Positions 34,708 to 44,480 of a stretch of 64,000 nt of DNA are shown in pieces. Origin of the DNA: Allolobophora icterica (lineage: Eukaryota; Annelida; Clitellata; Crassiclitellata; Lumbricidae); contig OY744613.1 of assembly GCA_963556255.1 (NCBI GenBank), positions 41,640,633-41,704,632 on the forward strand, read 5' to 3'. Position numbers and translations under genes: made by a program. Under the pieces are notes generated by a model that worked only from the letters and a program-made list of their open reading frames with translations, made no database searches and was not told the origin of the DNA. How positions within the stretch are numbered: the first letter of the stretch is position 1; each line of letters begins with the position of its first letter.

Positions 34708-35800
34708 CTTTCAGGCTGCCGACAATGTTCTCCAGTTTCAGGATATCTCCCATTGCGGATGTTTTAAAAGAAATATGAACGGCAGAAGTACCTTGCTTAA
34801 TCTGCGTTGCATTAACTTCCTGCAATTCATTGGCTCTGGCACGTAAATCATGGACAGAACGACAGATGTCGGTAGGAGTTCCCTTGGATTTTATTTCAAT
34901 GCAGTACGCATTGAAGCTGTTAACTATTGCAAGATATCTTTGAATTTCCTCATTTTTGCGTTCATTTTCTTTCACCCGTGTTGCCTTTATCTGAGCCAAT
35001 TCATTCAGTAGAACATTTACATGCTTGTCAATAAGTTCCTTAAGTTCGTTTGCTCTATCTTTTATCGCAGTTTCTGCGAATTCTGATTCATCCAAGAACT
35101 TTCTTTTCTCCTTCTCCAACTTGGATTCCCTAGCCAATCCTTCTCTTGAACTTTCAACTACTTTCGCTAGGAAGATACCAATCTCGTCCCTAAAACCATC
35201 CGCTGCTTTGTTTACATCGGAACATTTGTGCATTTGATGACTCTCTGTGAAGCACATCATACAAATCACTTTCTTGCAATCAGCGCAGTACATCTTCAGC
35301 TCTTCCTTATTATGTTGGTTGCAGAATGTAGCTACGATCGTCTTCACCAATTCATCCTTATCCTGGCTTCCGAAAGGTACAATCTGATGATCTCTGCTGA
35401 ACTTCTGGCGCTTGTGTTGTGCACAACAATTCTCACACATGTTTTCTCGGCATTCAACGCAGTATTTTGAAGCATCTGGCACTTCTATATCAGCATCATC
35501 TTTATTTATTAGACACACGTCACATGACACCTTTGTCTTAAGTGGGCTGGATATCTTCGCTATTTCCATCAATCTCTCCATGAAGAAGTTTTTCTGAAGA
35601 CCATTAATTCCATCAGGTGGTATGGTGAATTGTTGCCTACAGATCGGACAACGCATTGTGTCTCCTGGATTTGCCTCTGATTTCGCTCTAGTTGCTTCGA
35701 GACATTTGAGACAAAATGTGTGAATACATGGTAGCATTCTTGGATCCGTAAACATATCAGCGCAAATGCAGCATTCCGCTATATCGCTTCTCTGTTCCAT
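34708..35800 (-). CDS. TRIM copy D, N-terminal exon: RING, two B-boxes, coiled coil
   Basis: Encodes residues 1-364. The first ATG (MEQRSDIAE) is chosen as in the other copies. All RING ligands are present (CCIC, CIHTFCLKC, CPIC) as well as B-box 1 (CDVC, CVEC, CENC), B-box 2 (CNQH, CADC, CMMC) and a Lys/Glu-rich coiled coil to about residue 290. The donor G|GTATAA after SLK is phase 1; the frame happens to stay open beyond it, but homology to the other copies ends at the donor. Expected to be a RING E3 ligase that multimerises through its coiled coil. Confidence 0.9.
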
Positions 35801-35904
35801 CGTTTTAAATTCCACGGGTTGCCATTTACTGCTGCAATGAAAAAAATTATTTTACAAGTCAAGTACCGTATGTAAATTTAACCTTGTCCTATTCTCAATG
35901 CCGC

Positions 35905-36174
35905 TAGATTTGATTGCCCGCCTCCCTCGGCTCTCACATATTTTCACATTCATGTTTGAGCAATTTTATTGGCTTCCTTTCTGGCCGTTTTCAAGTCAAA
36001 GTTCTCATTCTTTTGCTTAAGTCTCAATCGGGCCTTGTTCCGTATTACCTGCGTGACCTAATTCTTCGTCACCTTTCTTACGCTTCGTTCCGTCCTCTTC
36101 GATCTTTTGAGCGTCTCGACCTCTTAGTTCCTCATGTCAGGACTATTAAGGCTCAATCTAGATCATTTGCCTGC

Positions 36175-36176
<2 letters not shown>
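35905..36176 (+). mobile_element. LINE 3' end upstream of TRIM D, first part
   Basis: Same fragment as at 24480 (LKSQSGLVPYYLRDLILRH, FERLDLLVP). It is interrupted at SRSFACI by an AT microsatellite and the LTR retrotransposon; the rest continues at 44307-44480. Confidence 0.75.

Positions 36177-36235
<59 letters not shown>
36177..36235. repeat. (AT)n microsatellite, left of the LTR element
   Basis: An AT run with one C interruption, continuing on the other side at 44271-44305. The retrotransposon inserted into this tract. It arose inside the LINE fragment where unit C reads TGCATAGGTCC. Confidence 0.95.
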
Positions 36236-36239
<4 letters not shown>

Positions 36240-37343
36240 GCGTTCCCCTCGTCGCCCTCTGGCGAGCGCGCGCCCTGTTGTAAGGCATCGACTGACTGGA
36301 CCAAACGTGCGGGATTTGAACCCGGGACCATGTGGGGATTATCTCTTACCTCGACACCACTTGTGTTGAGCACTATATAATTTTCTGGTACCAAGGATAT
36401 TTCCTGACATATGTCTGCGTGTGTTAAAGGTCCTTCTGCCTTTACAACAGTATTTTCGGCGGGAAAGTTCCCGCCTAAACGACCAACTTCCCGTGCTAGC
36501 TGCGACATGCTACTTTCTAATTTCTCCTGGCGCAAGATAAATCCCCTCATCATTGCACACAATTCAACAACTTCACCTGTAGAAATGGCAGCTGAATTTG
36601 CTGTCATCATTTTTATTATGTTTCACAATGACTTATATTTATTGTAATTTAACTGAATTAAAGTCAGTTATTACGGTTAATTGTCAATGTTCTCTAATCT
36701 GCGAATAAAGAATTAAAATCTACACGCTAGTGTGATAATTATCAAACAGATACATTTGCGAACATACGGAATCTATTTCTGTTTCTCTTTATCGGAGAAA
36801 TCACAAATTAGCTTACTTATCGTTAATTCAACAATTCAATAATCAAACTTTACACATGCTCGCATTTGACGACACAAACTACCGATCGATACCAAAAATA
36901 CAATTAAAACAACTGGAATCGATACTCAACCTCTAACCGGAAGAAAACACTGATTCACAAGTATTTCCAGTCGATCATACGACTTCGATCCGTCGAAAGA
37001 TCACACTGCACCAACACGTCCGACAGCGACGAGAACAACACAGAAAAAGCGCACGTCTCACTGCGACGGCATCCACACAGAAAAGGGCGCGTAGCAGGCC
37101 AGGCCTCGCTGTTTTATAGACAGTTCACTTGGCGCCAAATATTCCCGGGCATTTCTGACCAATGAGAAACCTCCATTCTGTCAGGCGCACACCGAAATCT
37201 ACCGCGCTAGTTCAGGATTGGTGCTCTATTAATAGAATTAATGAGATGCGGCGCCATGCAAATGTCCATGTTCGCCTAGCCGACATTTATGTTGCGCTGA
37301 TCAATCGTTCAAGCACACGTTATATAAATTGACGTTCGTCACA
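36236..37343 (-). repeat. 3' LTR of Ty3/Gypsy element
   Basis: 1108 bp, with the same length and, as far as I can read, the same sequence as 43163-44270. It begins TGTAGCG and ends CGTCACA, so TG...CA in either orientation. It contains a second copy of the first 125 codons of the polyprotein (frame from 36610 downward), which runs into the AT tract and is not a separate gene. Confidence 0.96.
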
Positions 37344-37357
37344 CCCTCCACCCCCTT
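37344..37357 (-). other. Polypurine tract of the LTR element
   Basis: The minus strand reads AAGGGGGTGGAGGG directly before the 3' LTR, the expected plus-strand primer. Confidence 0.85.
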
Positions 37358-37672
37358 GAAGAAAAATTTTCAAACATTGAAAATTTTACTTAAAGCAAAG
37401 TTCTCAAGCCAGCAATGTTCATTCAGCAGCAACAAAAACATTAGAAGAATTATCAATTACTAGTAGACTCCTCTACCTAGTCTCTCAATTGATACTAAAC
37501 TGGTTCCGGTTATAGGATCCATCCTTCAGTAATTGCTAAGGGTGAAACAACCCACATACACACACAGTTTAATGCCTTAATTATCTAAGACACACACCAA
37601 AAACAACTACTACACAATGAAATTGAATTAAATAAACCACAAACTATCAATGAATAAATGGAGTCCACAAAC

Positions 37673-40600
37673 TCAATCTCTATATCTAGCTGGCTTCACG
37701 GTATTTCGTTTCGGCCGCTGAATGCGTTTATTTCCATCTCCCTCAGAATCACTCCCTTCGGATTCGAACTCAGTTTCTTCTTCTCGCGAATCAAGGTAAC
37801 CTTCACCTTCATACTTCTTCAACTTATCAACGTACACAATTTTCGGCTGTGCCCGTGGTGATTTTTGTATTTTATACAAAACCGCACTTAGCTTCTCTTT
37901 AACTTGGTACGGACCAGTGTACCATCGGGTCCATTTCTCTTTCAATCCGACTCCGGTCCTTGGGTAAAAATACCAAACCAAACTGCCAGGTTCAAACTCC
38001 ACCGGTTTAACTCTCATATCATAGCGAAAAGCACGTTGCGTTGCTTGGCGCTGCATAAATTTTCTTGCAATTGTAAAGTCATCTTGCATCCGGGAAACCT
38101 GTTCATAAACAAAATCATCAACAGACAAACTAGCAGGTAAAACTTGACAATCTCCTAAAACAAGATCAATAGGCAGACAGGTTTCTCGAGAGAGAAACAG
38201 GCGATTCGGCGTGAATCCTGTGCTCTCGTTCTCGCTTGCTCGGTACGCCGCAAGAACATAGGGTAAGTGCACGTCCCAATCACGTTGACGTTGAGAGACC
38301 ACTTTGCCCAGCATCGAGTTGAGTGTGCGGTGAAAGCGTTCCACCGCGCCGTTACTACTCGGTTTGTACGGCGTAGTTCTCGTCTTGTCGATGCGGAGTC
38401 GCTGGCAGAGATCGCGAAACAGAGCGGACTCGAAGCACGCGCCCTGATCGGTAACAATCTGTCGCGGGCACCCGAACCGAGAGATGAATTCCTTCACCAG
38501 CACGCGAGCGACTGTAACTGCTGTCTGATTCCGGATCGGATAGGCTTCGGCCCGTCGGGAAAAATGGTCCACGACTGTTAAGATGTATCGATAACCAGAG
38601 TTAGATAACGGATGTGGTCCCGTTATATCGATTCCGATACACTCTAATGGGTTTCCCACTGTCAAGTTCTGAAGTTTTCCTTGTCTCGGCGGCTTTCCTC
38701 TCCAGTAACAAGCACAGACTTCACACTTCTTAAGAACTCGTCGCACATCATCTCGCCAACTTGGCCAATAAGCCCGGCGTTGGACTTGTGCCATAGTTTT
38801 TCGGCATCCCAAATGTCCACCTGACATTCCTCCATGAGCCAGTTCAATCAATCTGTCCCGACGTTGTGGTGGCATAACAATCTGGAACCACTTCGTCCGA
38901 CCAGTTTCTGGATGCAACCATTCCCGCATCAAGATACCATTTTGCAAAGACAATTGAGGCCATTGTGCCGCCAAAGTCTTGATGGTTCGACCTTGAGATC
39001 GCAGGATCTCCATAGTTGGTGGTTCTGCTGACTCCAACCGTTTCGTCACAATCCAGCCAAGTTCCGGATCGTTCCGTTGCTCCTCTCGTATGTCATCGGT
39101 TTCCCAGCCGGTTGGTAGGTCGGATGATTGAAGCGTCGGTTCGGTCAACACTCGTATCGCATCAATCCGATGTGGCCATCTTGACATTGCGTCTGCATTG
39201 CCATGCGAAGCTCCTGCTCGGTGCTGTATCTCGAAGCTAAACTCTTCTATAACAGTGAGCCATCTGGCCTGCTGCCCGATAGGAAGCGGCGTTCTTCGGA
39301 GCCATTGCAAGGCCGAGTGATCCGTTCGAAGGATGAACTTTCGACCTAGCAGGTACTGACGGTAAGTCTTCAAAAAGTGTACTACTGCTAAAAGTTCCCT
39401 TTTTGTCACATCGTAGTTTCTTTCGGCTTCGGAGCAGACTCTGCTTCCATAGCAGATTACACGTTCTCGCCCTTGTTGTCGTTGAGACAGAACGGCTCCA
39501 ATTGCGTCTGCTGATGCATCAGTGTCTAATACATATTGGTCAACATCGTTCGGAAGAGCCAGAATCGGTGCTTCCGTTAACCGTAACTTCAGCTCACAGA
39601 AAGCGTTCTCACAGTCTTGAGTCCATTCGAACCGGAGACCTTTTTGTGCCAGCGAGTGTAAAGGTCGCGCAACCTTCGCAAAACCCGGAACAAATTTGCG
39701 GTAGTACGAACAAAGTCCAATGAAGGAACGTGCCTCTTTCAGTGACTTTGGCGTAGGCCATTCTTCCACCACTCGAATCTTTTCTGGATCAGTTCCCACT
39801 CCTTGATCACTTACTACATGTCCGAGAAATAACACCTGGCGTCTGAAGAGATGACATTTGCTGGGCTTCAATTTCAGTCCAGCTTCGCCCAGTCTCTCCA
39901 ACACTCGTGCGATACGTTCCAAGTGAGACTTCCAGTCGGAGGCAAACACTATTATATCGTCCAGGTACACCAGGCAAATTTCAAAATTTAAACCTGCCAT
40001 CACAAGACTCATCATTCTTGAAAAGCTTGCGGGTGAGTTGCTTAAACCAAACGGTAAGACTCGGAATTGAAAGCTACCTCTTCTCGTAAGGAAACCTGTC
40101 TTATGTCTGTCTTGCGGATCAACTGCCAGCTGGTGGTAACCTGCACGAAGGTCAAATGTACTGAACCATGTTGCACCTGAGAGCGAATCTAAACTCTCAC
40201 TGATGAGTGGAAGCGGCAATGCATCAGGTCGAGTTTTGGTGTTGACAGCTCGGTAGTCCACGCAGAACCGAGGTGTTCCATCTTTCTTCTTCACGATGAC
40301 CACATTACTGGCCCATTCTGATTTCGACGGCTCGATCAACTTCAGCCGGAGCATTTGGTCCACCTGTTCGTCTATCATTGGAAGTAAAGCCAGTGGTTGA
40401 CGACGTAAGGTTTGTCGGACTGGTCGTTCTCCTCCAGTGTCAATCTTGTGCTGCAAAATATCCGTGTAGCCATAGTCCCATTCGTGTAAAGAGAATGCTT
40501 TACGGTGTTGCAACACTATTTGCTTCAGCTGCAACCGTGCTTCTGGCGTGACATCCTCTGCTACATCAGTCCATAATGGCGACAACACTTTTTCGACTTC

Positions 40601-43537
40601 TTCGTTAGAAGGCTCCGTGTGATTCTCTATCACTTGGCCGCAGCTGGACACCTGGCCATCGTTAGAATTTTCGCCGTAGACTGTGACGATTTCGGTTACA
40701 CATTGGAGTCCTTTCTTTAGTCTTACTGCACTAGTTGTCGGATTCAAAATTCTCAGAGGCAATTCGATTGCGCGTTCTGGCAGCAGAGTCCCAGCCACCA
40801 GCACTCCTGAGTCGAGCAGTTGAGGTTGAGTCGCCCAACTTCTTCCACAGACATCACCCAGCTTCGCTAGGATGGCGTATGCTTCAACGTTCATTTCGCT
40901 TAACGCTGGCACTTGCACGTCATGTGCCAACGCCACTTTGCGACACATTGAAGGTGCTGCTCGACAATGAATGCCGACTTCATGACCATTTATCGTAATT
41001 GTCTTCCTGCCAAAGTTCCACTGGACTTGCTGACTTTCAAGCCAGGAGAGGCCCAGGATCAGTTCTGAAATCTGTTCTGTCACCAAGCAGTGTGCATCGA
41101 ATTGAAGTCCATCGATTTCCACGGTTAGCTTCGTTTCGCCAATAACCCGGATCTCCGTTCCATTTGCAGCTTGTAACAGTTGTCTGGAACATTTAACATC
41201 TGCTTTCTTTACCTTGGAGCTCGGAACTAACGACAGTTCGCATCCTGTGTCAATCAAGGCAAATGTCGTTTTACCATTGACTTTCACCGACAGGTAAGCG
41301 TTGCTGCTACCCTGTACATGGTTCGAGCGGACAGCTACTGGCGGTTCCTCACTGGAAGCTGGACCAAGTTGTGTCGAAACCGGACCAGGACAGTCTCTCA
41401 CCAGATGGTCGGACTGGCCACAACCGAAACAGGTTCTAGGAGACTTTCTTCTCACTTGATTTGGCGGTTGACTTTCCTCAGCGATTTCTGGTCGACCACG
41501 GGTTCTTTCCCACTGTCGTCTGGTTGTGGAGGCGGTTGCCATCGGTTGTTCTTTTGGTCTCGTCTCCCAGTGTTCTCGTCTATCCAAACGTTTCTCCAGA
41601 CTCGCCATCTGTCGTCGTTGCGATTCCAGCTCGTCTCGGATGAGTTGTAGCATTTTCTCCAAATGTCCATCATCTTCTCGCACCATCTTAGCTCGCATAG
41701 GTCGACGGTCGGATCGATCAGAGTCTCGTCGTTCGGCTTTCTGATAACCCTCGAACCTCATGGCTAGGTTGTATGCTTTGTCCAATGTTTCCGCTTCACG
41801 CTCACGAACTTTCATTGCCAGTTCTTTGTCTCGGAGAGCATCAATGAATGCTCGAATTGCTATGGCTTCACTGTGGCTCGTTGTCGGTCCAGGAAAAGCA
41901 AGGATCATTAACCGTCTAATATCTTGAACTAATGAACCAAGTTCCTCACCTTCTCTCTGTCGTCTGGTGTTTAATTGCGTTTGGTACAATGTGGTTTGAT
42001 CTGTCCCACCGTACCTCGACTTTAGTTTCTGAATCAGGTCATCTGACGTCATCACATTGGCTGAGTCGAACTCCCAAAGCAGTTGATTGGCCGGTTCAAC
42101 TAACGCACACATCAGCTGATGGAGTTTTTCTTCTTCAGTCCATCCATTGTGTTTTGCGCACACCTCAAATTTTCGGACAAAAGCTTGGACTGCAGTTTTA
42201 CCATTGTACGTACCAATCTTAATCCATTGTCTATTGGGACGCAGTGTAGACAGCATGGTTTGGTTGTCCGGCATCTTCTCCAACTGTTCTTTCTCTTCTG
42301 TTGACTTCACATTCGGACCCGGTTGTGGTTCTACGGTCGACACAAGTTGACCTTCGTCAGCTATCACCGTTTGAGTGGCGACGGACGTTGTGACCTTCGC
42401 CGCTGGGTTCAACGTGGCGAGTTCTGTAGTCGTCGGCAAGAGCAAAGGACGTCCTTCAGTCCTTCCCTTCCCGACTTGCACTGGAACTTCTTGGCATGGC
42501 TTTCTGTAGATTTCACGGCTCCACGTTTCCGTTGTTGTCGTTGCTCCAAACGAAGTCGGAATCGACATCACCGTTGGTAGGTAACTGGAACTCAGGTGCC
42601 CACGACTGATTGCAACCGGACGACGTTCCTGAAATGACCCAGGCACCGCCCAGATAGAAGGTTGATTGAAAGGCGTTGCACTTGAATGTGTTGGTATACC
42701 AGCGCTTTGTTTTCCGTAGGTGAAAGGAACCGAAGACAGCGACGCAGAACTCGTGAGACTGGGACGTGCACTTTCGTCGAGGGCAGCGTACCAAGCGCGA
42801 GTCGGATGACGAACACTATCGTTCATCTGCTGTGTAGTCTGCAGTTGTCTCATCTCTCGACCAGTATCTGAAACTAGACACTTAACATTAGTCTGTGTTT
42901 CATAACATTTATCAATAAACATCTCCTGTTGTTCAAGCATATTCTTTTTCCAAGGATGTTTAAATGTAATTTCCTGATCACTAACTTCACTCATTTCGTC
43001 TATTTCATTGTCCTGTTGACCAACATCACTCACTTCTAACTCAGACTCACCCAAGTCCATTAAGTCCATTGGTCGAGTAAATCTTCTATGTAAACCCACT
43101 TCCGGTTCTACTTCCGCCTGTTTTTCCAATTCAGCCATTAAAACTCCGATTCTGGTACCACGTGTAGCGTTCCCCTCGTCGCCCTCTGGCGAGCGCGCGC
43201 CCTGTTGTAAGGCATCGACTGACTGGACCAAACGTGCGGGATTTGAACCCGGGACCATGTGGGGATTATCTCTTACCTCGACACCACTTGTGTTGAGCAC
43301 TATATAATTTTCTGGTACCAAGGATATTTCCTGACATATGTCTGCGTGTGTTAAAGGTCCTTCTGCCTTTACAACAGTATTTTCGGCGGGAAAGTTCCCG
43401 CCTAAACGACCAACTTCCCGTGCTAGCTGCGACATGCTACTTTCTAATTTCTCCTGGCGCAAGATAAATCCCCTCATCATTGCACACAATTCAACAACTT
43501 CACCTGTAGAAATGGCAGCTGAATTTGCTGTCATCAT
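37673..43537 (-). CDS. Ty3/Gypsy Gag-Pol polyprotein, 1954 aa, apparently intact
   Basis: One uninterrupted frame. Residues 1-125 lie in the 5' LTR. Then a retrotransposon Gag region, a zinc knuckle (CFGCGQSDHLVRDC, about 696-709), an aspartic protease (ALIDTGCELSLVP, about 757), reverse transcriptase (VYLDDIIVF, about 1188), RNase H (LDTDASADAIGA, about 1337), and integrase with an HHCC finger (about 1565-1605) and the D, D, E core (IGIDITGP, VTDQGACFE, NGAVERFH; about 1634, 1694, 1729), ending in a GPY/F-type module (WYTGPYQV). Pol order PR-RT-RH-IN is Ty3/Gypsy. No frameshift separates gag and pol, and no envelope frame is seen. With matching LTRs and an open frame it looks recently active. 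Confidence 0.96.
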   Translation of the reverse strand: MMTANSAAISTGEVVELCAMMRGFILRQEKLESSMSQLAREVGRLGGNFPAENTVVKAEGPLTHADICQEISLVPENYIVLNTSGVEVRDNPHMVPGSNPARLVQSVDALQQGARSPEGDEGNATRGTRIGVLMAELEKQAEVEPEVGLHRRFTRPMDLMDLGESELEVSDVGQQDNEIDEMSEVSDQEITFKHPWKKNMLEQQEMFIDKCYETQTNVKCLVSDTGREMRQLQTTQQMNDSVRHPTRAWYAALDESARPSLTSSASLSSVPFTYGKQSAGIPTHSSATPFNQPSIWAVPGSFQERRPVAISRGHLSSSYLPTVMSIPTSFGATTTTETWSREIYRKPCQEVPVQVGKGRTEGRPLLLPTTTELATLNPAAKVTTSVATQTVIADEGQLVSTVEPQPGPNVKSTEEKEQLEKMPDNQTMLSTLRPNRQWIKIGTYNGKTAVQAFVRKFEVCAKHNGWTEEEKLHQLMCALVEPANQLLWEFDSANVMTSDDLIQKLKSRYGGTDQTTLYQTQLNTRRQREGEELGSLVQDIRRLMILAFPGPTTSHSEAIAIRAFIDALRDKELAMKVREREAETLDKAYNLAMRFEGYQKAERRDSDRSDRRPMRAKMVREDDGHLEKMLQLIRDELESQRRQMASLEKRLDRREHWETRPKEQPMATASTTRRQWERTRGRPEIAEESQPPNQVRRKSPRTCFGCGQSDHLVRDCPGPVSTQLGPASSEEPPVAVRSNHVQGSSNAYLSVKVNGKTTFALIDTGCELSLVPSSKVKKADVKCSRQLLQAANGTEIRVIGETKLTVEIDGLQFDAHCLVTEQISELILGLSWLESQQVQWNFGRKTITINGHEVGIHCRAAPSMCRKVALAHDVQVPALSEMNVEAYAILAKLGDVCGRSWATQPQLLDSGVLVAGTLLPERAIELPLRILNPTTSAVRLKKGLQCVTEIVTVYGENSNDGQVSSCGQVIENHTEPSNEEVEKVLSPLWTDVAEDVTPEARLQLKQIVLQHRKAFSLHEWDYGYTDILQHKIDTGGERPVRQTLRRQPLALLPMIDEQVDQMLRLKLIEPSKSEWASNVVIVKKKDGTPRFCVDYRAVNTKTRPDALPLPLISESLDSLSGATWFSTFDLRAGYHQLAVDPQDRHKTGFLTRRGSFQFRVLPFGLSNSPASFSRMMSLVMAGLNFEICLVYLDDIIVFASDWKSHLERIARVLERLGEAGLKLKPSKCHLFRRQVLFLGHVVSDQGVGTDPEKIRVVEEWPTPKSLKEARSFIGLCSYYRKFVPGFAKVARPLHSLAQKGLRFEWTQDCENAFCELKLRLTEAPILALPNDVDQYVLDTDASADAIGAVLSQRQQGRERVICYGSRVCSEAERNYDVTKRELLAVVHFLKTYRQYLLGRKFILRTDHSALQWLRRTPLPIGQQARWLTVIEEFSFEIQHRAGASHGNADAMSRWPHRIDAIRVLTEPTLQSSDLPTGWETDDIREEQRNDPELGWIVTKRLESAEPPTMEILRSQGRTIKTLAAQWPQLSLQNGILMREWLHPETGRTKWFQIVMPPQRRDRLIELAHGGMSGGHLGCRKTMAQVQRRAYWPSWRDDVRRVLKKCEVCACYWRGKPPRQGKLQNLTVGNPLECIGIDITGPHPLSNSGYRYILTVVDHFSRRAEAYPIRNQTAVTVARVLVKEFISRFGCPRQIVTDQGACFESALFRDLCQRLRIDKTRTTPYKPSSNGAVERFHRTLNSMLGKVVSQRQRDWDVHLPYVLAAYRASENESTGFTPNRLFLSRETCLPIDLVLGDCQVLPASLSVDDFVYEQVSRMQDDFTIARKFMQRQATQRAFRYDMRVKPVEFEPGSLVWYFYPRTGVGLKEKWTRWYTGPYQVKEKLSAVLYKIQKSPRAQPKIVYVDKLKKYEGEGYLDSREEETEFESEGSDSEGDGNKRIQRPKRNTVKPARYRD
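43144..43160 (-). other. Primer binding site of the LTR element
   Basis: Two bases after the 5' LTR the element reads TGGTACCAGAATCGGAG, complementary to a tRNA 3' end terminating ACCA. The implied acceptor stem (5' strand ACCAGAA) looks like a leucine tRNA, by inference. The coding frame runs straight through this site. Confidence 0.75.
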
Positions 43538-44266
43538 TTTTATTATGTTTCACAATGACTTATATTTATTGTAATTTAACTGAATTAAAGTCAGTTATTA
43601 CGGTTAATTGTCAATGTTCTCTAATCTGCGAATAAAGAATTAAAATCTACACGCTAGTGTGATAATTATCAAACAGATACATTTGCGAACATACGGAATC
43701 TATTTCTGTTTCTCTTTATCGGAGAAATCACAAATTAGCTTACTTATCGTTAATTCAACAATTCAATAATCAAACTTTACACATGCTCGCATTTGACGAC
43801 ACAAACTACCGATCGATACCAAAAATACAATTAAAACAACTGGAATCGATACTCAACCTCTAACCGGAAGAAAACACTGATTCACAAGTATTTCCAGTCG
43901 ATCATACGACTTCGATCCGTCGAAAGATCACACTGCACCAACACGTCCGACAGCGACGAGAACAACACAGAAAAAGCGCACGTCTCACTGCGACGGCATC
44001 CACACAGAAAAGGGCGCGTAGCAGGCCAGGCCTCGCTGTTTTATAGACAGTTCACTTGGCGCCAAATATTCCCGGGCATTTCTGACCAATGAGAAACCTC
44101 CATTCTGTCAGGCGCACACCGAAATCTACCGCGCTAGTTCAGGATTGGTGCTCTATTAATAGAATTAATGAGATGCGGCGCCATGCAAATGTCCATGTTC
44201 GCCTAGCCGACATTTATGTTGCGCTGATCAATCGTTCAAGCACACGTTATATAAATTGACGTTCGT

Positions 44267-44270
<4 letters not shown>
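43163..44270 (-). repeat. 5' LTR of Ty3/Gypsy element, containing promoter and polyprotein start
   Basis: 1108 bp matching 36236-37343. Relative to the element it holds U3, a TATA box, a leader and the first 125 codons of the polyprotein. Target duplication cannot be sized because both flanks are AT repeat (TATA or TATATA fit). Confidence 0.96.
44039..44046 (-). promoter_or_regulatory. Predicted TATA box of the LTR
   Basis: CTATAAAA on the minus strand, about 225 bp into the LTR and about 500 bp before the polyprotein ATG. Transcription would start roughly 25-30 bp further on, near 44010. The same box is at 37112-37119 in the 3' LTR. Confidence 0.6.
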
Positions 44271-44306
<36 letters not shown>

Positions 44307-44307
<1 letters not shown>

Positions 44308-44480
44308 GTCCTTCGCTGTGGAACCGACTCCTTCCTCTTGTTCGCATCACCTTTGTGGTAGCGCATCAACCTTCTTTTCTCATCTTAATTCCGACTTCTT
44401 TTATCGAGGCATCTCGCACTAGGAGCGCCTCTGAATAGTCTATGCCGCGAAAGTCGTTTGTAATTATAACAATACAATAC
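44307..44480 (+). mobile_element. LINE 3' end upstream of TRIM D, second part
   Basis: Continues the fragment broken at 36176: GPSLWNRLLPLVRITFV, then an AATAC tail near 44468. Together the parts match 24480-24950. Confidence 0.72.

Noticed and set aside
36158..36610. A separate 150-codon gene on the minus strand
   Set aside because: It is the LTR-encoded start of the polyprotein repeated in the 3' LTR, running out into an AT repeat.
43200..43260. Pol III B-box-like GGGTTCAAATCCCGC in the LTR
   Set aside because: It lies in the polyprotein frame without an A box at the right distance; probably chance.
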